The notes under the pieces are model-generated. The model saw nothing but the letters and a program-made list of their open reading frames with translations. It was not told where the DNA came from and ran no database searches. A DNA stretch of 64,000 bases from Crocosphaera chwakensis CCY0110 (lineage in GTDB: Bacteria > Cyanobacteriota > Cyanobacteriia > Cyanobacteriales > Microcystaceae). The stretch spans positions 1 through 64,000 of the forward strand of contig NZ_AAXW01000017.1 of NCBI RefSeq assembly GCF_000169335.1, read 5' to 3'. Position numbers and translations under genes: made by a program. Below are positions 55,052 through 63,420 of this stretch, in pieces (position 1 is the stretch's first letter; each line of letters begins with the position of its first letter).

Positions 55052-56320
55052 TTATACAGAAAACTTACCATTTCCCTGAACCACTTGTTTAAGGGTTGTA
55101 AAAGTTTCTAGAGAAATTAAACCACGATAATGACCTTTTTGATTAGAAACCCCCAAAAATAGAGATTCTCCTGGGGTAGGATGACGATCAAAACGAGGAG
55201 AATTATTAATATAAACTAATGCGCTATCAATTTCTGTAGCAAATTGACGACTTTCTGCATAAGAATCTGTTACTAAACAATCTGCATGACCACTACTATA
55301 TTGATTCATCCAAGCAATCCCTTCGGATAAATTAGTGACCACCTTAAAACTTATAATTTTATCTAAATAGGGAGTTTTCCATTCTGATGCTTTAACAGGC
55401 TTTAAATAATCTTTAAATTCTTCTAATAATATCTCATCTCCTCGTAATTCAAACCCTTTTTCCTGTAAAATATTAAATAATCTTACTAAAATTGAAGGAT
55501 TTTGATTAGGACTAATTAATACTTTCTCAATAGCATTCACGGGATCAGGTTCGCTGGCATGGCTATCGAGAATAACCCAACGCACCATATCTAAATCAAC
55601 GGTAGGAGACCAGTATAAATAACAATTACCCATGGCAGACTTTAACACAGGGGCCGTAGACCATTGAGTGACTTGTTCAACTAGATTGGGACGACCATAG
55701 GGAAGTACCAAACTTAAATATTGATGCTGCGTCACTAAATCTTGGATAGAAGCCCCTTGTTCTCCTGAAAGTACCTCTAAACACCCTGTGGGCAGTTCCG
55801 TCTCTTTGAGAGCAGATTGTAGGATATCTGCAATGACTTGGTTCGAGTGGGTTGATGAATTACAACCCCGTAATAGTAAGCTGTTGCCCGTCTTTAAACA
55901 AAATCCAGCAGCGATCGCTCCCAATTCAGGGAAGGTTTCATAAACCAAAGCAACCACCCCTAACGGCATGAGTTGACAGTAAGTCCCTGCTGTATTCAAC
56001 CGATAAGGGGCATTAAACACCTGTTGAATGGGATCGGGGAGTTCAGCCAATGATTCAAGAATTTCGACGGTTTTGTTTAAACGTTCGGGGGTTAATTTCA
56101 ACCATTCAATCAGCAAATCTGGAACAGCCATTTCTCGGCTCATTTCGAGATCGAGGGTATTAGCTTCAAGAATGGCATCAAAAGAACGACTTAATCCTTT
56201 AGCCATTGCTTTAATCCCTAAAGAGCGATCTTGACTATCACTGGTTTCCAATGCTAAATAAGCATCATAAGAGCGTTGAACCGAGGTTGACAGCAAGTTA
56301 GGAGAACTTTTAATGGTCAT
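55052..56320 (-). CDS. ProA-like protein (glutamate-5-semialdehyde dehydrogenase family), active Cys replaced
   Basis: 422 aa, full ProA length and fold order. The proline-pathway enzyme reduces gamma-glutamyl phosphate using a catalytic Cys in a motif like RPSVCNAMEKLLV. Here the matching stretch is EPDPVNAIEKVLI, with Val261 in place of Cys. Other family motifs also drift: YETFPELGAIAAG for YESRPNVT..A, LRGCNSSTHSN for LRGGSEALHSN, and the final FGLGAEIG glycines are lost. Cyanobacteria often carry two proA-like genes, and this may be the non-catalytic or altered one. It starts 10 bp after a small zinc-ribbon membrane protein gene. Confidence 0.8.
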   Translation of the reverse strand: MTIKSSPNLLSTSVQRSYDAYLALETSDSQDRSLGIKAMAKGLSRSFDAILEANTLDLEMSREMAVPDLLIEWLKLTPERLNKTVEILESLAELPDPIQQVFNAPYRLNTAGTYCQLMPLGVVALVYETFPELGAIAAGFCLKTGNSLLLRGCNSSTHSNQVIADILQSALKETELPTGCLEVLSGEQGASIQDLVTQHQYLSLVLPYGRPNLVEQVTQWSTAPVLKSAMGNCYLYWSPTVDLDMVRWVILDSHASEPDPVNAIEKVLISPNQNPSILVRLFNILQEKGFELRGDEILLEEFKDYLKPVKASEWKTPYLDKIISFKVVTNLSEGIAWMNQYSSGHADCLVTDSYAESRQFATEIDSALVYINNSPRFDRHPTPGESLFLGVSNQKGHYRGLISLETFTTLKQVVQGNGKFSV

Positions 56321-56330
56321 AAAATTTGCC

Positions 56331-56738
56331 TTAACGTCGATAGGCTAACCAGAAGATAATTGCTGGCAAAACCACTAATAAACCAGCCAAAGCGATACCA
56401 ATGATGATACTTGGCCCTAAAGATGATTGCAATGCCAACAAAAACCATCCAATTAATATTACTACCATCATGCCTGTCATGACGGGTAGATAGCCGTCTC
56501 TTAACCCCGGTCGGATAATTAACCAACGGTAGCCAGTCCAACGCCAAACTCGCTTATAGGGGTAACTTGAAGATAACTGTTCTATGGTTTGACCATTTTC
56601 TTCGACGACAAAAATTTGTTGACAGCGATCGCAGCCAAAGGCTTCTGTTAAAACAATGGGCAAAAGATGCCCCCGTCGTCGACAGGGACAAGGATATTCT
56701 TGATTCAAATCGATTTTTATGGGCTTATGAGGTCGCAC
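56331..56738 (-). CDS. Zinc-ribbon membrane protein, conserved in cyanobacteria
   Basis: 135 aa. The N-terminus has CPCRRRGHL and CDRCQQIFVV, two Cys pairs that could hold one zinc ion. Two membrane helices follow, at about 85-105 and 110-132. The gene is 10 bp upstream of the ProA-like gene and probably in its operon. Function unknown. Confidence 0.7.
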   Translation of the reverse strand: MRPHKPIKIDLNQEYPCPCRRRGHLLPIVLTEAFGCDRCQQIFVVEENGQTIEQLSSSYPYKRVWRWTGYRWLIIRPGLRDGYLPVMTGMMVVILIGWFLLALQSSLGPSIIIGIALAGLLVVLPAIIFWLAYRR

Positions 56739-56861
56739 GAGTGTCAGGGTAGTGACTCCTAAAATTAGCTCTATATAAGTATAGTGTCTCTTATCTTCAG
56801 GATTAACCTGGTACTCAATCTAAACTTAAGATTTGGCCTTGATTAATTAACTTTAACTTAA

Positions 56862-56934
56862 AGCCACGTGCGAGACTTGAACTCGCGGCCCCATCATTAC
56901 GAGTGATGTGCTCTACCAACTGAGCTAACGTGGC
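56862..56934 (-). tRNA. tRNA-Thr (CGU anticodon)
   Basis: 73-nt cloverleaf on the minus strand. Acceptor stem GCCACGT/ACGTGGC, D arm with GCTCAGTTGGTAGAGC, anticodon stem CATCA/TGATG with loop CTCGTAA (anticodon CGT), T arm with GTTCAAGTC. The 3' CCA is not encoded. CGU reads ACG threonine codons. Confidence 0.95.
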
Positions 56935-56993
56935 ACAGGATTAGGTCACGCTAATAATGTATCATATTCTAACAGTCTCAATGGAATTTTTGC

Positions 56994-57263
56994 ATGGAGA
57001 AGCCATCTAAAAAGTCTCGCCCGTCTCGTCCAAAACTTGATCCTGAAAAGTATGCGTCTTTAAAGGCAGAAGCTCAAGCACCCTATAAAGGCTTCAGAAA
57101 GTTTTTCTATATTGCTTTTGCTGCGTCTGGGTTTATTGGGGCTGTGGTATTTTTAGCTAAGTTAGCTGCAGGTAAAGAGGTAGCTACTGCGTTACCTAAT
57201 TTTGCTTTACAGATAGGTGTTGTAGCACTAATGATTTTTTTATTTCGTTTAGAAAGTAAGTAA
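56994..57263 (+). CDS. DUF3493 membrane protein
   Basis: 89 aa with a basic N-terminus (KKSRPSRPKLDPEKYASLK) and two membrane helices (about 37-58 and 68-85). The pattern APYKGFRKFFYIAFAASGFI, then LQIGVVALMIFLFRLE, is the DUF3493 family found in cyanobacteria and plastids, related to the tail of the plant photosystem II accumulation factor LPA1 as I recall. A thylakoid role is therefore possible but not shown. Confidence 0.82.
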   Translation: MEKPSKKSRPSRPKLDPEKYASLKAEAQAPYKGFRKFFYIAFAASGFIGAVVFLAKLAAGKEVATALPNFALQIGVVALMIFLFRLESK

Positions 57264-57276
57264 CATTTTTGCTGTT

Positions 57277-57468
57277 TTAATCGTCAATAATAATTTCTCC
57301 TTCAAAGATTTGTTGTTGTAATTCTCGATATAATTTCATTGCCTCTTCTGTTACTTTTTGATCACTACGAATTGCTGCCTTAATATCTTCATCTTCTTGG
57401 CTAGATAATCGGCCATCGGCTAAGGCTCTTTCAATTATTTTTTTGATTTTGTTAGTAGCAGTATCCAT
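57277..57468 (-). CDS. Small conserved 63-aa helical protein
   Basis: Soluble, charged, helical: IKKIIERALADGRLSSQEDE, then EEAMKLYRELQQQIF. Acidic C-terminus. A pattern seen in small cyanobacterial proteins of unknown function. It converges with the DUF3493 gene, 13 bp apart. Confidence 0.6.
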   Translation of the reverse strand: MDTATNKIKKIIERALADGRLSSQEDEDIKAAIRSDQKVTEEAMKLYRELQQQIFEGEIIIDD

Positions 57469-57700
57469 TATATTGTATCCTTATAATTTATTGATTTTTT
57501 AAATCTTAGTATATATCACTTGTTTGCATAATAAACTACGCTGTCCTGTATTGTTAGACAGATAATGTATTTTATCACTGTAACAATTTTTTAAATCTAA
57601 CTCATTGTTAAAATCATTGGCAACATATTGATAGTTTATGCGTCTTGAGAAAACAAGATTGCTCTTAATAACTTGTTCCTCACTTATTTTGCCAATTCTC

Positions 57701-58084
57701 ATGACTATTTTAAAATCCCTTTTTACTCCTTCTTACTTAGTTGCTTTTTGTCTGTTAAGCTTGCCGAGTGAAGCTGTAACTCACTCTAGTTTACATCTTC
57801 CTAACAATAACTTTTGTGCTGTTTATGAGGGTAGGATTAATAATGAACATCAATTTGTTCTCTGGGTTAATCAGGAAGATAAATTAACCATTCAAGCCAA
57901 TGATTATTTAGAAGTTGCTGTTAGTCATCAAGGAAATGTCATTACTCCTTATCAAGTAGATTCAGTAAAAAACCCGATGATTTCTCAATGGTTTTATCAT
58001 CCAAAAGTTCAACGACAACATATCATTTCAGTGAAGGGCAATACTTCTAAAGCTAATATTCGTCTCTGTCTTTATCGAAAATAA
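57701..58084 (+). CDS. Small exported protein
   Basis: 127 aa from the ATG at 57701, which gives a clean signal peptide (LVAFCLLSLPSEAVT); the open frame extends upstream to 57638 but would spoil it. The mature part is beta-rich, with FCAVYEGRINNEHQFVLWV and NIRLCLYRK at the end; two Cys could form a disulfide. It resembles no family I can name. Confidence 0.55.
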   Translation: MTILKSLFTPSYLVAFCLLSLPSEAVTHSSLHLPNNNFCAVYEGRINNEHQFVLWVNQEDKLTIQANDYLEVAVSHQGNVITPYQVDSVKNPMISQWFYHPKVQRQHIISVKGNTSKANIRLCLYRK

Positions 58085-58140
58085 TTTTATAACATTCCTG
58101 GGCTTCTAAAGAAAATGAGATCGCCTTTTTAAGATAGAGA

Positions 58141-58162
58141 ACCCCCCCTACAAAGGGGGGTT
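58141..58162. terminator. Stem-loop between converging genes
   Basis: ACCCCCC and GGGGGGT arms around a CTACAAA loop, 17 bp past the cysC stop codon. The stem is very GC-rich against the AT-rich background. No long T-tract follows on either strand, so it may act as a bidirectional block. Confidence 0.5.
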
Positions 58163-58178
58163 AAGGTTTCAGAGTATA

Positions 58179-58724
58179 TTAAACCGCAACTGGTTTCGCT
58201 AAATAACCCATTTCTTCGAGTTTTTGCCAAACCTTATTAACACTTTCTTCTAAACTTTCGAGATCGGTACGACATTCAACTTCAGGGTTTAAAGGAGGTT
58301 CATAGGGATCGTCAATACCGGTGAAGGATTTAATTTCCCCTGCGCGGGCTTTTTTATATAATCCTTTAACATCACGATCTTCGCACACATTCAAAGGTGC
58401 ATTAACAAATACTTCCACAAAGTCGCCAATTTTGCCTTTAACTTCTTCACGAATCTCACGATAAGGAGAAATAGCAGAAACTAAGACAATTACACCATTA
58501 CGAGTGAGTAACTGACACACAAAACCAATACGGCGAATATTGGTGTCACGATCTTCTTTAGAAAAACCTAACCCTTTGGTTAAATTAGTTCTAACAATAT
58601 CTCCATCTAAGATTTCTAGAGAATAACCCGCATCTCTAAGTTTTTGCTCTAAAGCACGAGTGATTGTGGTTTTGCCGGCTCCACTTAATCCAGTAAACCA
58701 AACTGTTACGCCGCGTTTTTCCAT
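58179..58724 (-). CDS. cysC: Adenylylsulfate kinase
   Basis: 181 aa. It phosphorylates adenylylsulfate (APS) to PAPS in sulfate assimilation. Walker A GLSGAGKTTITRAL, then LDGDIVRTNLTKGLGFSKED and RDTNIRRIGFVCQLL, and ISPYREIREEVK are the APS kinase motifs. Asp in DGD and Arg in the RDTN region bind APS. It is monocistronic. Confidence 0.95.
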   Translation of the reverse strand: MEKRGVTVWFTGLSGAGKTTITRALEQKLRDAGYSLEILDGDIVRTNLTKGLGFSKEDRDTNIRRIGFVCQLLTRNGVIVLVSAISPYREIREEVKGKIGDFVEVFVNAPLNVCEDRDVKGLYKKARAGEIKSFTGIDDPYEPPLNPEVECRTDLESLEESVNKVWQKLEEMGYLAKPVAV

Positions 58725-58843
58725 GTTAATTTTAAATTGTTCTAGGCTAATGGTTGTCGATAATTATCGATAGATTACCCTGAATGGGCAATAATGGCAA
58801 TATCATCATCACTATAAATCTCTTTTAAAATTTGGAGAAGAAT

Positions 58844-59365
58844 ATGAAAAGCTTAAAATCCAAATCGATAAAGTCTATATTTATATCTCGTTTAGAAACT
58901 TTGGAACACTTAATAGAAAAAGGAGCCAAACACTTTGAAAGCGAGCCAGATAAGATTTTTGGACTCCAATTAATATCTGATATGCACGCTTTGGGAACTC
59001 AAGTGGTGTTTACGTGCAATCAACCCCATAACTTTTCACTATGGTGTGAGGGGAAAAAAAATCAAAATATAGACATTTACATAAAAACTGTTTCCCAAGC
59101 TAAAGAATTGATTTCTGAAGTGAAAGCACATCTAGATAGAATTATGATTCAAGATTCAAAATTTAGTGAAATAACAACGTTGGAGCTTGGAGACTCTATG
59201 TATCTAGAGCTTTCTGGTGAAGCGTATTTAGAAGAGTTCCTCATGCCAACTTTTTATTTTCATTTAGTTACTGTATATGACATTTTAAGAATGAGCGGTG
59301 TGCAGATTGGAAAGCGCGACTATATGTTACATTTGGTTCCAAAAGTTAGACAACGAGAAGTATAA
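58844..59365 (+). CDS. DUF1993 family protein
   Basis: 173 aa from the ATG at 58844, preceded by GGAG at 7 bases; a TTG at 58832 is less likely. It follows the DUF1993 pattern: FISRLETLEHLIEKGAKHFE, then LQLISDMHALGTQVVF and a C-terminal FHLVTVYDILRMSGV. The fold is a DinB-like four-helix bundle as known for the family; no metal ligands are evident. Function unknown. Confidence 0.78.
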   Translation: MKSLKSKSIKSIFISRLETLEHLIEKGAKHFESEPDKIFGLQLISDMHALGTQVVFTCNQPHNFSLWCEGKKNQNIDIYIKTVSQAKELISEVKAHLDRIMIQDSKFSEITTLELGDSMYLELSGEAYLEEFLMPTFYFHLVTVYDILRMSGVQIGKRDYMLHLVPKVRQREV

Positions 59366-59516
59366 CAGAAAATGAAATTCTATTTCTCCTACCCTATCGA
59401 TGAACGATAAGTACAAAAACCACAGTTTTTACAGACAAGATTGTTTACACTATATTTGAGATAAAGAAATTTGCTTTAACAAAGTTACCCACTAGCAGAA
59501 CTCATTAGGACATTTA

Positions 59517-61232
59517 ATGCTAAGACTAGAAAGAATCAGTAAAATTTACCCAAACGCGGAAGTATTAAAAGACGTGACTTGGGAAGTGAACCCAGGGGAG
59601 CGTATCGGTTTAGTGGGGGCAAATGGTGCAGGAAAATCCACTCAATTAAAAATTATTAAAGGGGAAATTGAACCCACATCTGGGGAGGTGATTCGTCCCA
59701 ATAGTCTTAAAATTGGTTATTTAACCCAAGAGTTTGAAGTTGAACCCAGTCGTACAGTCAATCAAGAGTTTTGGACGGTGTTTTCTGAAGCTAATTTTGT
59801 CCAAGATGAATTAGCTAACGTGACGCAACAAATGGAAACGGCAGAACCCGATGAATTAGATGAATTAATTCACAAATTAGACGATTTACAACGAAAATTT
59901 GAAGCCTTAGATGGCTATGTTTTAGAAGCAGCGATCGCTAAAATATTGCCAGAAATGGGCTTTGAACTCGAAGATAGTGAGCGGTTAGTCAGTGATTTTA
60001 GTTGTGGCTGGCAAATGCGGATGAGTTTAGGAAAAATTCTTCTTCAAGATCCTGATTTATTACTATTAGACGAACCAACAAACCACCTCGATCACGAAAC
60101 GGTTGAATGGTTAGAAGGTTATCTCAAAGGACTAAATATTCCTATGGTAATTGTCTCCCATGAACGGGAATTTTTGAACAAAATCTGTACAAAAATTGTG
60201 GAAACGGAGCGAGGCATTTCTACTACCTATATCGGTAATTATTCTGATTATGTTGAACAAAAAACCTTAAGCCGAGAAATTCAAGAAAATACCTATCAAC
60301 GGCAACAAAAGGAAATTGCTAAACAACAAGAGTTTATTGATCGTTTCCGAGCTAGTGCTACTCGAAGCACCCAGGCAAAAAGTCGCGAAAAACAATTGCA
60401 ATCGATGGAACGGGTAGATGCTCCTATTGCCAACGTTAAAACCGTTACCTTTGAGTTTCCCCCGGCTCCCAAAAGCGGAAAAGACGTGGTAGTTATTAAA
60501 GATTTAGTCCATACTTATGATGAACAAATTCTTTTCTTAGAGGCTAATTTAACCGTGGAAAGAGGCGATCGCATTGCCTTTCTTGGTCCTAATGGTGCTG
60601 GAAAATCGACGTTACTCCGTCTGATTATGGGATTAGAAAAACCCAGTGAAGGACTGGTTAACCTAGGTAAACATAATATTATCCCAGGCTATTTTGAACA
60701 AAACCAAGCAGAGGCTCTAGACTTAAGTAAAACTGTCATGAATACTATTCATGATGAGGTTCCTGACTGGAAGAATGTAGAAGTTAGAAGTCTCTTAGGT
60801 CGTTTCTTATTTAGTGGGGATACGGTATTTAAAAAAGTTGAGGGGTTAAGTGGGGGAGAAAAAGCTCGTCTTGCTTTGGTTAAAATGCTCTTACAACCAG
60901 CTAACTTATTAATTTTAGATGAGCCGACCAACCACTTAGATATTCCAGCAAAAGAAATGCTAGAACAAGCTCTTTCTAAGTATGATGGTACGGTTTTATT
61001 AGTGTCTCATGATCGCTTTTTTATCTCACAAGTGGCTAATAAAATTGTCGAAATTCGTGACGGCGATTTAGTGGTTTATCCTGGTAATTACTATTACTAT
61101 TTAGAGAAAAAGGAAGAAGAACGATTAAAAGCTGAACAAGCAAAAATACAAGCGGAAAAAGAAGCCAAAGCAGAAGCCAAACGCGCTAAGCAAAAAGAGA
61201 AACAAAAAGCTAAAAAGAAGAAAGCAGGATAA
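59517..61232 (+). CDS. ABC-F family ATPase (Uup/EttA type)
   Basis: 571 aa with two ATPase domains and no membrane part. Walker A GLVGANGAGKST and AFLGPNGAGKST; signatures FSCGWQMRMSLGKIL and LSGGEKARLALVKML; Walker B LLLLDEPTNHLDH and LLILDEPTNHLDI. An ABC-F linker (about 240-310) joins the two, and a Lys/Glu/Ala-rich helix follows from 515 to the end. ABC-F proteins act on the ribosome, some rescuing stalled translation. Which subgroup applies is not settled. Confidence 0.92.
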   Translation: MLRLERISKIYPNAEVLKDVTWEVNPGERIGLVGANGAGKSTQLKIIKGEIEPTSGEVIRPNSLKIGYLTQEFEVEPSRTVNQEFWTVFSEANFVQDELANVTQQMETAEPDELDELIHKLDDLQRKFEALDGYVLEAAIAKILPEMGFELEDSERLVSDFSCGWQMRMSLGKILLQDPDLLLLDEPTNHLDHETVEWLEGYLKGLNIPMVIVSHEREFLNKICTKIVETERGISTTYIGNYSDYVEQKTLSREIQENTYQRQQKEIAKQQEFIDRFRASATRSTQAKSREKQLQSMERVDAPIANVKTVTFEFPPAPKSGKDVVVIKDLVHTYDEQILFLEANLTVERGDRIAFLGPNGAGKSTLLRLIMGLEKPSEGLVNLGKHNIIPGYFEQNQAEALDLSKTVMNTIHDEVPDWKNVEVRSLLGRFLFSGDTVFKKVEGLSGGEKARLALVKMLLQPANLLILDEPTNHLDIPAKEMLEQALSKYDGTVLLVSHDRFFISQVANKIVEIRDGDLVVYPGNYYYYLEKKEEERLKAEQAKIQAEKEAKAEAKRAKQKEKQKAKKKKAG

Positions 61233-61291
61233 TAGTGAAGAGTGACCAGTGACCTTATTAGACTAACTTATTGATGGTTAACTGGTTACTT

Positions 61292-62539
61292 TTATTTAGG
61301 AAAAATCTTAACTAAAAAAATAGGATTCAAAGGGGATAAACGGGTTAAGTGAGCAATGGAAAGAGAACGAGATATATTGATATTTAATAGTTGATAATCA
61401 CAGTTATTTTTGTTAATCCAATCTAAACTAATTACTAAATTTTCTAAGGTTGCCAAAGCAACCAAAATAATTCCATCCTCAACTAATTTTTCTTTACAAA
61501 TATCTAAAATATCAATTAAATTTCCCCCACTTCCTCCGATAAAAGTTCGATTAGGTAATGGTAATGTTGTTAACTTATCTGGAGCTTTTGTTTGGACAGG
61601 AGTAATATTATCAAGGTCGAATCTTTGACAATTTTTATTGATTAAATTAATTCCTATTGCTGTTTTTTCAATAGCAAATACTTGGCTATTTGGACATAAA
61701 CGAGCTATTTCGATAGAAACTGATCCCGTCCCTGCACCAATATCCCAAATAACTTCTTTTGATTTTAAGCCTAATTCTCCTAAAATAATCATCCTAATTT
61801 CTTTTTTTGTCATCAGTCCAGGACGATCTTTAAAACTTAAAAAATAATGATCTTCAATACCAAAAAATGGTAAATTATCAAGCTCTTTTTTAGTTAAACT
61901 AATATCATTTTTTTGTACTAAAATGACAACATTGAGTGCAGCAAACTGATCACTTCTAAGATTAGCTAAAATTTGAGGAGTAAAACAATTGACTTTTTCA
62001 TTGGTATGACCTAAATTTTCGCATACCCAAATTCTATAATTAATGGGTATATTTAAACTTAAAAAGAGATTAGCGATCGCTTGGGGATTATTTTTGCTAT
62101 CTGTTAGAATAGCAATTTTTCTTATACCTTGCTGTAAGCTAGTAATTAACTCATCTAAATCACGACCATGACCACTAATAATTGTAGCATCATGCCAAGG
62201 TATCTTAATCCGACTAAATGCTAATTGTATAGAACTAACATTAGGGTAAAATTCTAATTCTTCTACTTCAAATTGTTCTAATAATAATCGTCCTAAACCA
62301 AAAAATAAAGGATCACCACTCACTAAAATAACAATCGATTCATGATAACTTTTAATTTGTTGAAGGATTTTAATATCTTTATAAAAGTTACTAATAATGA
62401 CTTTATCCCCAGGATGATCCTGAAAATAACTTAAATGGCGATCGCTTCCCATTAATAAGTTAGCATTATCAACAATCTTCTGTATCTTAGTTGTTAAACT
62501 TTCTTTTCCATTTAAACCAATTCCTATGACTTTTATCAT
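61292..62539 (-). CDS. cobL: Precorrin-6Y C5,15-methyltransferase (CbiE-CbiT fusion)
   Basis: 415 aa fusion of two cobalamin enzymes. The CbiE half (about 1-200) starts IKVIGIGLNGKESLTTK and has ILVSGDPLFFGLGRLLLEQF. The CbiT half (about 225-415) has WDIGAGTGSVSIEIARLCPN and FIGGSGGNLIDIL, the SAM-binding motifs. It methylates precorrin-6Y at C5 and C15 and removes a carboxyl group. It is followed on the other side of a short spacer by cbiC, also on the minus strand. Confidence 0.93.
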   Translation of the reverse strand: MIKVIGIGLNGKESLTTKIQKIVDNANLLMGSDRHLSYFQDHPGDKVIISNFYKDIKILQQIKSYHESIVILVSGDPLFFGLGRLLLEQFEVEELEFYPNVSSIQLAFSRIKIPWHDATIISGHGRDLDELITSLQQGIRKIAILTDSKNNPQAIANLFLSLNIPINYRIWVCENLGHTNEKVNCFTPQILANLRSDQFAALNVVILVQKNDISLTKKELDNLPFFGIEDHYFLSFKDRPGLMTKKEIRMIILGELGLKSKEVIWDIGAGTGSVSIEIARLCPNSQVFAIEKTAIGINLINKNCQRFDLDNITPVQTKAPDKLTTLPLPNRTFIGGSGGNLIDILDICKEKLVEDGIILVALATLENLVISLDWINKNNCDYQLLNINISRSLSIAHLTRLSPLNPIFLVKIFPK

Positions 62540-62562
62540 AAATCTTTTAAAACAATATTAAG

Positions 62563-62585
62563 ACCCTTTAGAGGGTTTTTCTTTT
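62563..62585. terminator. Small stem-loop between cbiC and cbiET
   Basis: ACCCT/AGGGT stem with a TTAG loop followed on the plus strand by TTTTTCTTTT. Because both flanking genes are on the minus strand, its T-tract points the wrong way; it might end an antisense transcript. Confidence 0.3.
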
Positions 62586-62624
62586 CCTTGAACTTCAGAA
62601 CTTGGTTTATAATTATTTTAAGCT

Positions 62625-63248
62625 TTAGCTGTTATTTTCCCAAGCTAAAATTATTAAAGCATTAATAATAGCAGCAGCAACAGATGAACCTCCTTTCCGT
62701 CCGTCTACACGAATTTGAGGGATATCAATTTGTTCTAAGCTTTTTTTTGATTCTAATACAGAAACAAAGCCAACAGGTACGCCAATAATTAAACTAGGTT
62801 TAAGTTTTGTTTGAGTGATTTGTTGACACAAAGCAAGTAAAGCAGTAGGAGCATTACCAATGACATATATTCCTTGGGGATATTGTTGATAACATTCTAA
62901 TAAACCTGTCTCGGTTCGTGTTTTTCCAGGAAGTGTATAAGTTACGTTTTCAATAGCAGTAATAATGGAATTATTGAAAGTTTTAGCCACTAAATTAACA
63001 ATACCTTGTTTTACCATTGTCACGTCTGTAATAATAGGAGTCTGATTCTTCAAAGCATCAACACCAATAGTAATGGAATTAGGACTAAATTTAAGTAAAT
63101 CAATAAACTCAAAATCTGCTGTTGAATGAATCACCCGACGAGCAATTTGATACTCTAATAAACTCAGATTGTGTTGACCAATTTCTCGATCAATAATTTT
63201 AAAACTCTCTTCAACAATAGGATGATTTAAGGATGATTGTTGATTCAT
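62625..63248 (-). CDS. cobH: Precorrin-8X methylmutase
   Basis: 207 aa, also called CbiC. It moves a methyl group from C11 to C12 in cobalamin synthesis, giving hydrogenobyrinate or cobyrinate. Motifs: RRVIHSTADFEFIDLLKFSP with the active-site His, GNAPTALLALCQQI, IGVPVGFVSVLESK and GRKGGSSVAAAIINAL. It lies 85 bp upstream of cbiET on the same strand, so the two probably share a transcript. No cobalamin riboswitch was recognised upstream. Confidence 0.93.
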   Translation of the reverse strand: MNQQSSLNHPIVEESFKIIDREIGQHNLSLLEYQIARRVIHSTADFEFIDLLKFSPNSITIGVDALKNQTPIITDVTMVKQGIVNLVAKTFNNSIITAIENVTYTLPGKTRTETGLLECYQQYPQGIYVIGNAPTALLALCQQITQTKLKPSLIIGVPVGFVSVLESKKSLEQIDIPQIRVDGRKGGSSVAAAIINALIILAWENNS

Positions 63249-63420
63249 AAATGACCTAATGATAACTAAGCTGATGAGAAGAAGTATTAATCTTATCTAT
63301 AATATGATCAAAAAGTTTCTATAGTTATATTATAGATAAGCATAATCTATTGTACAGTTTTTTAACTCACCTATTCTCATTTTACTATTTCCTAAATATC
63401 CCTGATATCTTAAAAAATAA

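Noticed and set aside
57499..57702. 67-codon minus-strand gene
   Set aside because: It overlaps the start of a better-supported exported protein at 57701 and has no family pattern.
63249..63420. Cobalamin riboswitch ahead of cbiC
   Set aside because: No B12-box-like sequence was found in the 172-bp gap.
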